This document shows, piece after piece, positions 18,624-28,007 of a stretch of DNA of 64,000 nucleotides. This DNA is from Bacillus sp. SM2101 (GTDB lineage Bacteria > Bacillota > Bacilli > Bacillales > SM2101), in NCBI RefSeq assembly GCF_018588585.1, contig NZ_JAEUFG010000005.1, positions 184,239 through 248,238 of the forward strand, read 5' to 3'. The first letter of the stretch is position 1, and the number at the start of each line of letters is the position of its first letter. A program made the translations under genes and the position numbers. A model generated the notes under the pieces. That model was not told where the DNA came from and made no database searches. It was given only the letters and a program-made list of their open reading frames with translations.

Positions 18624-21467
18624 TTATTTCTCCTCGACTGTAAGAGATTTTACATTATTGTTTCCAACTGGATTATCACTTAGGTCTTTATCACTCACAG
18701 TAAATAATTGACTTGTCCCCCCAAAATTAGTTCTTGTGTACAAAGTCGCTTTGTAATCACCGACAATATATATGGAGGATAATGAGCCTTCCGTAATTCC
18801 AACTTCCTCTGTCGTGGAATAAGCCCCAATTTTAGTAATCCTTTTATACGTATTTAGTGGATTATAGTTTTTATCTTTAAATAAATAAACTCCTTTTGGC
18901 AATATCATAAATGAAGAAACTTGGTTTTTGCCAACATTTGAACCCGATAGCCACTTTGATCCATCTTTATATGAAGACATACTTCCCTCATAATTCATAT
19001 GTTCATATAATACAGCAGCCCAATCTCCTATAACGAGGACTGAACTTAATGCATCATTAGGAAAACCACCTTCACACCCATCCTTAGTAATTAATCCACA
19101 CAATAACCAATTATTATATCTATTGTGTTCTCCTTTGAAGTTTTTATCTTTAAAGAAGTGAACACCTTCACCTTTTACTATTTTGATGGCAGATGCTCGA
19201 TTATCACCTATATCTCTATCATCTAATGTTTTGTCACCGCCATCATTAAACCAAGAAACTTCACCATCATAGCCTTTATATTGATAGGTTATTAGCGCAT
19301 ACGGTCCAACAACCTTCACGGAAGATAAATCATCATTTGGAAAGCCGATATCTGCTTGAATATCATCAAATGAGGATATACCATCATTATTTCTAGATTT
19401 AAATAGCATGTCACCCATATACTGAGATCCAGTAAATAGATAAACACCATCTTTCTTTTCTTGCACCTCTAGAGATGAAACCGTATTAGCGCCAATTTCC
19501 TTTGAATCTAAGTCACGGAAAGTCGCATTGCCAAATATCGTTTGAGTTAAACCACCATAACTTTTATCTTTGTGTAGTGTAACGTATACATCTCCTCTTA
19601 CTAATATAGATGATAGGCTATTATTCGGAAAATCTATTGAACTCACATCAGATATTTTTTGACCTTTACTGACTGCAACACACTCCCCGTTAAATCCTGT
19701 TTTAGTAAAAAGAAATGCAGTTTCTGTTACAGAAAAGTTATTAGCTATTTTAGAAGTTGGTGATTTTATTAATTTATCATTATATAAAACTTCCTTCCCA
19801 ATATAAAAATCTACGTTGTTATTTTCAACTAATACATCGTATAATTCAGCAGAAATATTCACTGAAGCATCTGTGCCTTCAAATGCCCCTACTTCTTCAC
19901 CGCCTGCGTCAGGATTACCAATATATACTCTATAATATGTTCTCTCTCCAGCTGGTAGTTGATCATCTTCCCAAGAAAAAGGAATAGAACAGCTAGTTTG
20001 AACAATATCTCTTAACGATGCGGCTGTTAATTCGACTTTCCCAAAAACCTCATTACTTGGACGTGATACAGTTTTATATAATGTTCTGTTATCAAAAAGG
20101 GTATCTTTATGATAAGACTTGATCCAATAAACATTATTTTTTTCTGGCTCTACATTCACGTCTAACCAGCTCGTAACAGTTGGGTCTTGAATGAGTGCTG
20201 CGATACTATCATTTTTATATACGATAAAGCCATCTACATTCGGGTCAGAAGTTTGATCCCAAGACAAAGTTGTCGTCAAATCTGCAAATGATGAATCTAC
20301 ACGTACATTTGATGGTACTTCTAAAAGAGAATCTTCAGGATAAATTGGTACTTCCATCGTTGCGTAGCCTTTATTGACCATTTTGATGACATAAGAATTT
20401 TTATCAGGTCTTAGGCCATAATCGTCTAGGTCATTTTCAAACGCTTTGCTAAGTTCATGAAAATGATTAGCTTGCGTAAAATTAACTTTAGATTGCGTAA
20501 CTAAGTTATAAACTGCCCATTTATATGGATTTGCACCAGCTATTGTTCCGAAAGGCTTAGTAAATGTTTCTGTGTTAGCCTCATTTATCGTTCTAGAAAA
20601 TGCATAGCTTCTTGAATCAGAGTAATTATAATTTAAGCTTACTCCTACTTTAAATTCTACTGCAAAAGCTTTGCTAGTAAATTCAGTTGAAATACCTAAG
20701 CCAAACCCATGAGTAAGTGTTGCCATTTCTTGCTGTGACTCGGTTAGTCCATAAGATCTTTGAAAACTAGCCGTAGCAGGCCCACCTGTTTTCTCATTCC
20801 CATATGCAGCTCTCTCCCACCATTCTTCTACATCCAAAGTCAATCCCTCAGCAAAATATGAGTTTTTGTCCAATAATAAAGTAATTTCTCTAGGAGTACC
20901 GACAGGAAAGATAGAATTTAACAACCCATTATCAGGGCTATATATTGCTCTGAATGTGTCAATATTTGGATCATATTTATCTAACGCATTATTTAGAACA
21001 CTTAATGACTCGCCAGCAAGCTTTTCATAATATTCCGCATTGTAATAATGATCATTATAACCAGGATCAACGATAAAATTTATCGGGATATATTCAAATG
21101 GTTCAATTCCATGAAATATTGTTCGATTTTCATATGTGTCGAATGGAAAAGCCTCGTTGTCATCAAGCGCAGGAACAATTAATTCTGGTTCCACATAACC
21201 GTTGCTGTTTCCCCTTTCTCCTACCTCTTCTACATTAGTAGTATCTGTCTTTAGCGATTTCGAAATAGATCCAGATGCTGCAGAATCATCAGGTAAATAT
21301 AATTGATATGTACCTCTATCAATTACTTCATATCCTGGAGGTGCTACTAGCTCTTCACTTTCATCATCTACAGCACCGAATACATTTGAAGGAATACAAA
21401 CAAATAATAACAGGAAAAAAATGATGTTTATCGAATATTTAGTCGAACTGCTTACTATACTTTTCAT
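18624..21467 (-). CDS. Secreted aerolysin-like/beta-gamma-crystallin protein
   Basis: A 947-residue exported protein. Residues 1-31 are a signal peptide (IIFFLLLFVCIPSNVFGA). Residues about 225-345 are Ser/Thr-rich, with alternating polar and hydrophobic residues (THGFGLGISTEFTSKAFAVE, then VGVSLNYNYSDSRSYAFSRT), as in the pore-forming stem region of aerolysin/ETX-MTX2 toxins. Residues about 383-475 resemble a fibronectin type III domain (LSWDQTSDPNVDGFIVYKND). Residues 583-945 are four beta/gamma-crystallin domains with eight motifs of the (N/D)(N/D)xxSS calcium-site type, for example NNSLSS, NDDLSS and NDALSS. The crystallin call is firm; the aerolysin call rests on pattern only. No immunity gene or toxin partner is adjacent. 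Confidence 0.75.
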   Translation of the reverse strand: MKSIVSSSTKYSINIIFFLLLFVCIPSNVFGAVDDESEELVAPPGYEVIDRGTYQLYLPDDSAASGSISKSLKTDTTNVEEVGERGNSNGYVEPELIVPALDDNEAFPFDTYENRTIFHGIEPFEYIPINFIVDPGYNDHYYNAEYYEKLAGESLSVLNNALDKYDPNIDTFRAIYSPDNGLLNSIFPVGTPREITLLLDKNSYFAEGLTLDVEEWWERAAYGNEKTGGPATASFQRSYGLTESQQEMATLTHGFGLGISTEFTSKAFAVEFKVGVSLNYNYSDSRSYAFSRTINEANTETFTKPFGTIAGANPYKWAVYNLVTQSKVNFTQANHFHELSKAFENDLDDYGLRPDKNSYVIKMVNKGYATMEVPIYPEDSLLEVPSNVRVDSSFADLTTTLSWDQTSDPNVDGFIVYKNDSIAALIQDPTVTSWLDVNVEPEKNNVYWIKSYHKDTLFDNRTLYKTVSRPSNEVFGKVELTAASLRDIVQTSCSIPFSWEDDQLPAGERTYYRVYIGNPDAGGEEVGAFEGTDASVNISAELYDVLVENNNVDFYIGKEVLYNDKLIKSPTSKIANNFSVTETAFLFTKTGFNGECVAVSKGQKISDVSSIDFPNNSLSSILVRGDVYVTLHKDKSYGGLTQTIFGNATFRDLDSKEIGANTVSSLEVQEKKDGVYLFTGSQYMGDMLFKSRNNDGISSFDDIQADIGFPNDDLSSVKVVGPYALITYQYKGYDGEVSWFNDGGDKTLDDRDIGDNRASAIKIVKGEGVHFFKDKNFKGEHNRYNNWLLCGLITKDGCEGGFPNDALSSVLVIGDWAAVLYEHMNYEGSMSSYKDGSKWLSGSNVGKNQVSSFMILPKGVYLFKDKNYNPLNTYKRITKIGAYSTTEEVGITEGSLSSIYIVGDYKATLYTRTNFGGTSQLFTVSDKDLSDNPVGNNNVKSLTVEEK

Positions 21468-21514
21468 AACCTCACCATCTTTTCAATTATTTTGGGCTAA
21501 AGGCATTAACATAG

Positions 21515-21612
21515 ACTCATTTCGTAAACTTTTGGCTAGGTATCAACAAATAAATTTTTTTTATGACTTGAGAAAGATGCTACGAAGCTAGGTATAAACG
21601 CATTTATTTCAT
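21515..21612 (+). repeat. Dispersed intergenic repeat copy
   Basis: On the plus strand, TTCGTAAACTTTTGGCT is block A and AGAAAGATGCTACGAAGC, then ACGCATTTATTTCAT, is block B. The spacer is shorter than in full copies. Confidence 0.45.
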
Positions 21613-21914
21613 AGTTAGAATAACAACAATCAATGCAATAACAGCCTCGAATTAAGAAGAAAAACTAATTGTGAAGTATAGCTATTAATCACCTCCTTAA
21701 ATTAAATAATAAAACTCGTTAAAGTTTGATAGATTAATAGAGAGAATAACAACTTTAGTAATGAGGGATTAACCATTTGACTAAATCATACAAAATTCGA
21801 TACTTTTCAACAAATTCGATTTTTGACTGTATAAGCCCATTTTAGTGAGGAAATGATCTGTTATCAGCTTGGAGAATAGAATCGGAGCGGTTTTAATAAA
21901 TATATTGATGTACT
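21613..21914. other. Gene-poor stretch before the tandem array
   Basis: A strong AAGGAGGTG site on the minus strand near 21690-21700 is not followed by an open frame, which suggests a lost gene. Nothing else is recognisable before the 21-bp array. Confidence 0.35.
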
Positions 21915-22522
21915 GACAGTCAAGCGCCCGAGTGGGACAGTAAGATACTCTGTTTGAACAGTATTCATAGTAGTAACGATAGTAAAGCATCTAGTTTAGA
22001 TAGTAAAGTACCTTGTTTGGATAGTAATTATGGTTGTTTCGATAGTAAATTACCTAGTTTGGATAGTAAAGTACCTAGTTTGGATAGTAATCATGGTTTT
22101 TCGACAGCAAAGTACCTAGTTTGGATAGTAATCATGGTTGTTCCGATAGTAATGTACCTAGTTTGGATAGTAATCATGGTTGTTTCGATAGTAAAGCATC
22201 TAGTTTGGACAGTAATCATGGTTGTTCCGATAGTATAGTACCTAATTTGGATAGTAAATATTATTGTTTCGATAGTAAAATACCTAGTTTGGATAGTAAT
22301 CATGGTTGTTCCGATAGTATAGTACCTAGTTTGGATAGTAAACACGGTTGTTCCGACAGTAAAGTACCTAGTTTGGATAGTAAATATGATTGTTTCGATA
22401 GTAAAGTACCTTGTTTGGATAGTAAACACGGTTGTTCCGATAGTAAAGTACCTAGTTTAGACAGTAATCATGGTTGTTCCGATAGTAAAGCACGCAATTT
22501 TGATAATAAGTATTATTGTCGG
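21915..22522 (+). repeat. Tandem array of about 29 units of 21 bp
   Basis: Units of 21 bases (one of 20) begin GAYAGTAA. Two types alternate through much of the array: GATAGTAAAGTACCTAGTTTG and GATAGTAATCATGGTTGTTCC, giving a 42-bp higher-order unit. On the plus strand they encode seven-residue units DSKVPSL and DSNHGCS; a missing base in the unit at about 22083-22102 shifts the frame. The first units (21915-21956) are divergent, and the last (22502-22522) runs into unique sequence. No start with a ribosome binding site precedes it. It may be a decayed repeat protein or a DNA-level element. Confidence 0.9.
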
Positions 22523-22584
22523 ATAATTTCATTCTAAAAAATGGTAAAATAGCTTTGTATTTATCTAAGGAGGAAGTATCTATA

Positions 22585-22785
22585 ATGTTATATTTATCTA
22601 ACGAGGCATCTATAATGTTAGCCTTATTACCGCTTGGACTTGGGACTTTATTGATAGTTTTATACCCTATAATCAACAAAGAAAATAAGACCTTTGCAAG
22701 GATTAGTTTTATTATGGGTGCATTGATCATATTGATCCTATTATATATTTTAATTTCACCTCATATTGTTATAACTTATAATTGA
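22585..22785 (+). CDS. Small two-span membrane protein
   Basis: A 66-residue protein with two hydrophobic helices (MLALLPLGLGTLLIVLY and ISFIMGALIILILLYILI) joined by a short charged loop. The ATG at 22585 follows AAGGAGGA by 10 bases. A near-copy of the leader and start, ending in CATCTATAATG, recurs 30 bases downstream in frame, giving a second possible start at 22615. It directly follows the 21-bp array. The family is not recognised. Confidence 0.55.
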   Translation: MLYLSNEASIMLALLPLGLGTLLIVLYPIINKENKTFARISFIMGALIILILLYILISPHIVITYN

Positions 22786-23226
22786 TTTAGTTCTTAATCT
22801 AGTAGGTGGATAACAGATGATGAAAATAAGGAGATTTTACACATTGGAGTAATAGATCGAGTTAAATAATATTAATTGATAACTTATATGAGGTATGGCT
22901 CCCATTAAATAATAAGACGTATTCTCTTATCTAATTGCTGAAATCCCCCTTTTTGGATAATAAAAACACAAGTCAATTGCATAAAATTAAAGAAGAAGAT
23001 AGATTATCGAACGTCACTGGTGAAATCGGATCATTTACTCTACATTATTTAGAACTATCAATAGACACCCATCCTACCAACACGATCTTTGCGATACATA
23101 CATTGGCATCAAAAAAAGAACCGCACACATGCTATAAAAAATAACAGATGTTCGGTCATCAATCTTTGAATTCTCAATATATTATTTAATGTATAACTTA
23201 CTAAAAACCGATTAATTTCCTCTGTT
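22786..23226. other. Gene-poor stretch
   Basis: A 69-codon open frame at 22935-23144 on the plus strand has no ribosome binding site and no recognisable similarity. I do not support it as a gene. Nothing else is seen. Confidence 0.4.
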
Positions 23227-23925
23227 TTAATTACCTAAATTTTCAATCGCGTAATCGGCTTCTTCTTGTGTGAATTTTTCACCATACTCAGACACCAATT
23301 GGTCTCTTATCGCTTCAGGTGACATGCTCATTGTTTCCTGGTAACTTTTCGCTTTTTCCAAAGCATTTTTATTATAATCAGCCATTAAATTATCAATTGC
23401 ATATTGGGCTTCATCCTCAGTGAATTTTTCACCATGTTCAGACGTCAGTTGTTCGTATATCCCTTGCTTTGACATATACATAGTTTCCGAATAGGATTCC
23501 GCTTTCTTTAAAGCATTTTCTTTCCAATCATATTCTAAATTATCCATTGCATACGTCGCAGCTTCCTCAGAAAATTGTTCACCAAATTCTGAAGTTAATT
23601 GATCGAAAATAGCAATTTTAGACATATTCATCGTTTTTGCGTAAGATTCAGCCTTTTTCAAAGCAGATTTGTATTCTACAGGAACATCATCTTCTACGCT
23701 TTCTTCCTCTACATCATCTTCTACGGTTTCTTCCTCTTTCTCTGTTTCCTCAACTTTAGATTCCTCGTTTGCCACTTCAGCAACAGAAGGGCTGGCTTCT
23801 TGTTCTCCCGTATCTGCTTTTTCATCCCCCATTCCATTGACAGCCAATGCAATAATAGCAAGAGCTATAATCCAAACCCACCATTTTTTATAGAATGGTT
23901 TTCTTTGTTTTGGTTGTTGTTCCAT
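23227..23925 (-). CDS. Membrane protein with three Ltp-type HTH repeats
   Basis: A 232-residue protein. It starts with basic residues and one membrane helix (WWVWIIALAIIALAVNG, residues 15-31). A Glu/Asp-rich linker follows, then three repeats of about 48 residues beginning near 87, 137 and 187, each following the plan ALKKAESY..TM.MS then QLTSE.GE.F..E.A.YA. These are Ltp-type helix-turn-helix domains; the phage TP-J34 Ltp lipoprotein with such domains blocks DNA entry of superinfecting phage. Here a helix replaces the lipid anchor. The ATG follows AGGGGG. A defence role is plausible, but such proteins are common in Firmicutes and mostly uncharacterised. Confidence 0.8.
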   Translation of the reverse strand: MEQQPKQRKPFYKKWWVWIIALAIIALAVNGMGDEKADTGEQEASPSVAEVANEESKVEETEKEEETVEDDVEEESVEDDVPVEYKSALKKAESYAKTMNMSKIAIFDQLTSEFGEQFSEEAATYAMDNLEYDWKENALKKAESYSETMYMSKQGIYEQLTSEHGEKFTEDEAQYAIDNLMADYNKNALEKAKSYQETMSMSPEAIRDQLVSEYGEKFTQEEADYAIENLGN

Positions 23926-24099
23926 TTTCCATATCCCCCTAATTTTGTATTCCAAGGAAAAGTATAACATAATATTCCAAAATTTATTTATTAATACAAA
24001 TAAATAGTAGAAAAAGTCGACTGTGGAGAATATATATAAATGGATATTTAAAACAAAAAGATTATTATTTTATATGCACAAAATTAAATATCATGTGAA

Positions 24100-24133
24100 C
24101 AAATAAAAAAACTCACCTATAGGCGAGTTTCTT
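24100..24133 (-). terminator. Terminator of the sbcDC operon
   Basis: On the minus strand AAACTCGCC and GGTGAGTTT (one G-T pair) are separated by TATA and followed by TTTTTTT. It lies downstream of the membrane protein gene at 24228 that ends the sbcDC group. The rest of 23926-24227 shows no gene. Confidence 0.7.
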
Positions 24134-24227
24134 TAAATTTGTTTATATTTTATATTTATCTATCAAAAATAATAATGGCTCTTCTAAATTAGTCTCAATA
24201 TCAACAAAGCGGGCCTTTTATTACTAG

Positions 24228-24857
24228 TTATTTTTTTATATGATCAGGACCAACATGTATTTCAACATTATACATTGTCTTATTAAATCCGTGTGGGAAG
24301 CCTCGTTCTAATTGTTGATATGTGAAATATGGCTTTTCAAGATCTTCTTCAACAACTACTCTATAAAATCCCCCACCTACATTATCTTCCTTTAATTCGT
24401 TATCAACATAATAGAACCTTACAGGTTGTACCTCACCAGCAACCTCTTGAGTGTAGTATCGTCTATATTTATCGATAATCTCTTCCTCTTCCTCGGCTTT
24501 TACAACAAGTTCTTCACTATATTGAATCTCTTCAATTTCTTGGGTAAGCACCTCTAAATTATTAATATAAGGTAAGACGTACTCTTGCTCCCAATCTTCC
24601 ATTCTTCCAGGAAATTCTTCATCATTGGCAAGCGCTTTTTCATAATCAAAAAAGTGTACAACTGATAAGGCGACCACAAGTACAGCACCTATGATCATAT
24701 GGCTCTTTATTCTTTTTACACGGCTAGAGCCAGCTAATAATGCAATATACAATAATAAGATAATGACTAATACAATCACTGTTTGCCAAGGTTTCAATAA
24801 ATCCACAGCTTGCAACTCTATCTGTGAACCAACCTCTATAATTTTTTCAACTGTCAA
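24228..24857 (-). CDS. Membrane protein linked to sbcDC
   Basis: A 209-residue protein starting at TTG behind AAAAGGAG. Two membrane helices lie in the first 75 residues (VIVLVIILLLYIALLAG and MIIGAVLVVALSVVHFF). An acidic, coiled-coil-like stretch (LTQEIEEIQYSEELVVKAEE) and a beta-rich C-terminal domain follow, probably outside the cell. It begins 39 bases after sbcC and is probably co-transcribed with it. I do not recognise the family and see no direct link to DNA repair. Confidence 0.65.
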   Translation of the reverse strand: MTVEKIIEVGSQIELQAVDLLKPWQTVIVLVIILLLYIALLAGSSRVKRIKSHMIIGAVLVVALSVVHFFDYEKALANDEEFPGRMEDWEQEYVLPYINNLEVLTQEIEEIQYSEELVVKAEEEEEIIDKYRRYYTQEVAGEVQPVRFYYVDNELKEDNVGGGFYRVVVEEDLEKPYFTYQQLERGFPHGFNKTMYNVEIHVGPDHIKK

Positions 24858-24896
24858 TTTCTCTCTCTCCTTTTCGGAAACGAGACCCTCGACACG

Positions 24897-27800
24897 TTAA
24901 CGCAATAACGTAGCAGTGGTCAGGCCCCGAGTTTTGCTGTAGCCTTCTTTTGTTTTTGTAACTTCTAATATTGCGGGCATGGCATTTTTTAATTCTTGGA
25001 CGTGCGATATGACACCGATCATACGCCCGGTTTGTTGTAATTCAACGAGTGTATCGATAGCTTTATGAAGTGCCTCTTCATCAAGTGATCCAAAGCCCTC
25101 GTCAATAAACATCGTTTCGATTGAAATTCCACCTTCGTAAGATTGAATAACGTCAGTCATACCTAATGCTAAACATAATGACGCATTAAATTTTTCTCCA
25201 CCTGATAAGGATTTCACATCTCGCTTTTGTCCCGTGTAAGTATCATAAACATCTAACCCTAACCCACTTTGTTTACCTCGTTTTTCTAAACGTTCACTAC
25301 GAACAAGGTAATATTGCCCATATGAGAGTTGCTTTAATCTCTCATTGGCAGCAAGAATGATTTGCTCTAAAAATTCAATCTGTAAGTATCTTTCAAATGA
25401 GATTTTCTTTTCATTATCTCCACGAACAACGTTATATAGATCACTCATCAGCCCTAGTTCTTGTTCGGCATTTTGTTCTGCTTCACTCGATTCAACAATT
25501 AATTGCTTTAACTTCTGTGCCTCCATCTTGTAATATTCTGATGTTTGCAAAGATTTTCTCACTAATTCAGTTTGTTCTTTTAACTCCATAACACGTTGTT
25601 CTAGTATCTCTACGTTACTTCGTTCTTTTCCAACAAGCTCCTTGTCGAGCTCTTCGACTTGCTTTCTTGTAGTATTTAGTGCCACATGGAAGCTTTCGAT
25701 TTCGCCCTTTAATTTCTTCATAGCTTCCTTATTACGCTTTGCACTCAAATATTCTTGATCATTCTCAAAATTTGCTAGACGTAATTCAGTGTAAAATGTT
25801 TGTTCAGTTTTTTCAAGCTTTGTTTTTGCTTTTGCTAACTGATCCGTTACATTTACCACATTTACGTTAGCTGTTACAACATTTTCATTGGTTTGTTTAA
25901 ATTGGTCTTGGACCGCTTTCCACTTATGCATGAGATGATTCTTTTCGTTGGTAACTTTCGTTATTGTCGCTTGAAGCTTATCTACAGAACGAAGCTCCTC
26001 ACTCACTTTTGTTATATTTTGTTGTAAAAGTTCTTCCTCTGTACCATATTTTATCGTAACTTCTTGATATCGCTGTTCAACTTGTGTCCTTTCCTCTTCT
26101 TCTTGTTGAAGAGAAATCTCAAGCTTAGCGTATTCTTTTTTATATTTTGCTACAATTTTTTGGTCCTGATCTAATTGCTCTACTTCAGCTTTTAGTAGTT
26201 TTCCTTGAATCACTAATTGATCATATTGTTCTTGCAATTGATCTATAGAAAACCCATAATGCTCAATTTGTTCTTTTTTCTCTTCAAGCTGTATACGTAA
26301 GCTTTCATAAACTGCTTTTGCATTCAAATACGTTGTTTCACATAAATTTTTTTCTTTTTTATGCGATTCAAGCTGTTCTTTTGTAGTCATATCTTCACTT
26401 AAAAACGCTTTATTTGGATGATCAATACTACCACAAACAGGGCACGGTTCTTCTGGTTGTAACCTTAAAGCTAGTAAACTAGCTTGTCCATCTATCCACT
26501 GCTTTTCCAATTGACTATAAACTTGGTTAACGTATTCATACTTTTTAAAGCTCTGTGTCATTTTATTATATGCTTGTTTACCTTGTAAAACGAGCTGGAG
26601 ATATTCATTGACAGCCTTAGATTGCTCTCTTAAATACAACAATTGTTTATGTTTGTCAGGCAGAGACTCAACCTTCGATTCAAGCGTTCGAATTTGTTCA
26701 AAGAGTTCCGTTTTTTTAAGAGAATTTGTTTTATGTTGATTTTTAAGTTCATTAAGCTGGCTGCTTAAATGTTTTAGCTCACGACTCAATCCGCTTACTA
26801 ATTGTTGTTTAGCATCAAGTTCTTGTACAGTAGGTATTAAATCGTGAAGACGGTTTAATTCTATTGATAAAGCTTCACGTAAACCTTCTTTTTCTTGCTC
26901 CTGCTCATAAACTTTTTTCACTTGATCGAAAATTTGTTTCGTGCTCTCTAACTTCTTTGTAACAGCTATAAGCTCATTCTCCTTATCGTGAACTTCTAGC
27001 TTTACCATATTTACTTGTTGTTCAAAAACTTGGAGCTGTTCAGCTTGAGTAGCAAGCTCTAATTCATCCACTTTTAACTTTATTTTTTGCTCTTGACCTA
27101 ATAGATTTGAGAGCTCTGATTTTTTTGTGTTAAGCAAATCCAAACGTTCATTGACTACTTTGCCACGGTGTAGTAGCTCATAGGTTTCATCATATTTTTT
27201 TTGTTCCATCTTTTGCTTTTGCAACAGTGATTTTGATTCCTCGTCAAATTCATCAATCTCTTGATCAAGTGCTGATAGAATTTGATGTGTATTATTATGC
27301 TCTTCTTTTAGAAGTTCAGTTAGTTTAGACCCGTCACGATCGCGCAATAACCCTTTTAGCTGATCAAAATATAAGCTTCGTTCATTCAACTTGTTCATAT
27401 AGGTTAGCTCAATTTCTTTTTTCATCTCTCTCAATCGATCAGCTATCCGTTTAAACGAATCAGTTTTAAAAATGCGTCTAAGTATTTCTTCTTTATTTTC
27501 TGTTTCTGATGTTAATAATTTACGGAACTCTCCTTGTGGTAGCATAACAATTTGACGAAACTGGTCTCTCGTTAAGCCGATGATTTGTTCAAGTCTGTTA
27601 TTTATGTCAGTAACTTTGAAACGATCTACACATGGAATTTCTTCACCATTAGTCAATTGCTCATATAATTCATAACGCTCACCTGTTGGTGTCTTGTTAC
27701 CTTCCTTGACATGTGATAGCTGTCGAAGGATACGAAATTTCTTACCCCTTAGCGAAAACACTAACTCTACTGAAGTATGTGTATCATCATCTGCAAAATG

Positions 27801-28007
27801 ACTTCGTAACATTTTCGTATCTTGACGTTCTTGCCCACTTGCCTCTCCATATAAAGCAAAACATATAGCATCAAAGATCGTTGTCTTACCTGCTCCTGTA
27901 CTTCCGGAAATAACAAACAACCTTTGCTCACCTAATTTAGTAAAATCAATTACTTCTCTATCCTTATATGGACCGAATGCGCTTATCGTTAAAGTAATTG
28001 GCTTCAT
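24897..28007 (-). CDS. sbcC: SbcC, ATPase subunit of SbcCD nuclease
   Basis: A 1036-residue SMC-like ATPase that works with SbcD to open hairpins and trim DNA ends during repair. Walker A is STGAGKTTIFDAI near residue 35, the zinc hook is CPVCGSIDHP near the middle of long coiled coils, the ABC signature is SLSGGEKF, and Walker B is MFIDEGFGSLDEE. Length is normal for the family. The ATG overlaps the sbcD stop by four bases (ATGA), showing translational coupling. Confidence 0.97.
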   Translation of the reverse strand: MKPITLTISAFGPYKDREVIDFTKLGEQRLFVISGSTGAGKTTIFDAICFALYGEASGQERQDTKMLRSHFADDDTHTSVELVFSLRGKKFRILRQLSHVKEGNKTPTGERYELYEQLTNGEEIPCVDRFKVTDINNRLEQIIGLTRDQFRQIVMLPQGEFRKLLTSETENKEEILRRIFKTDSFKRIADRLREMKKEIELTYMNKLNERSLYFDQLKGLLRDRDGSKLTELLKEEHNNTHQILSALDQEIDEFDEESKSLLQKQKMEQKKYDETYELLHRGKVVNERLDLLNTKKSELSNLLGQEQKIKLKVDELELATQAEQLQVFEQQVNMVKLEVHDKENELIAVTKKLESTKQIFDQVKKVYEQEQEKEGLREALSIELNRLHDLIPTVQELDAKQQLVSGLSRELKHLSSQLNELKNQHKTNSLKKTELFEQIRTLESKVESLPDKHKQLLYLREQSKAVNEYLQLVLQGKQAYNKMTQSFKKYEYVNQVYSQLEKQWIDGQASLLALRLQPEEPCPVCGSIDHPNKAFLSEDMTTKEQLESHKKEKNLCETTYLNAKAVYESLRIQLEEKKEQIEHYGFSIDQLQEQYDQLVIQGKLLKAEVEQLDQDQKIVAKYKKEYAKLEISLQQEEEERTQVEQRYQEVTIKYGTEEELLQQNITKVSEELRSVDKLQATITKVTNEKNHLMHKWKAVQDQFKQTNENVVTANVNVVNVTDQLAKAKTKLEKTEQTFYTELRLANFENDQEYLSAKRNKEAMKKLKGEIESFHVALNTTRKQVEELDKELVGKERSNVEILEQRVMELKEQTELVRKSLQTSEYYKMEAQKLKQLIVESSEAEQNAEQELGLMSDLYNVVRGDNEKKISFERYLQIEFLEQIILAANERLKQLSYGQYYLVRSERLEKRGKQSGLGLDVYDTYTGQKRDVKSLSGGEKFNASLCLALGMTDVIQSYEGGISIETMFIDEGFGSLDEEALHKAIDTLVELQQTGRMIGVISHVQELKNAMPAILEVTKTKEGYSKTRGLTTATLLR

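Noticed and set aside
22091..22429. Minus-strand repeat protein (TIQTRYF units)
   Set aside because: A 21-bp unit without stops keeps several frames open automatically; there is no start signal for this strand.
21915..22522. CRISPR array
   Set aside because: The 21-bp units are contiguous without unique spacers, so this is a tandem repeat and not a CRISPR.
22935..23144. A 69-codon plus-strand frame
   Set aside because: No ribosome binding site, no hydrophobic or domain pattern.
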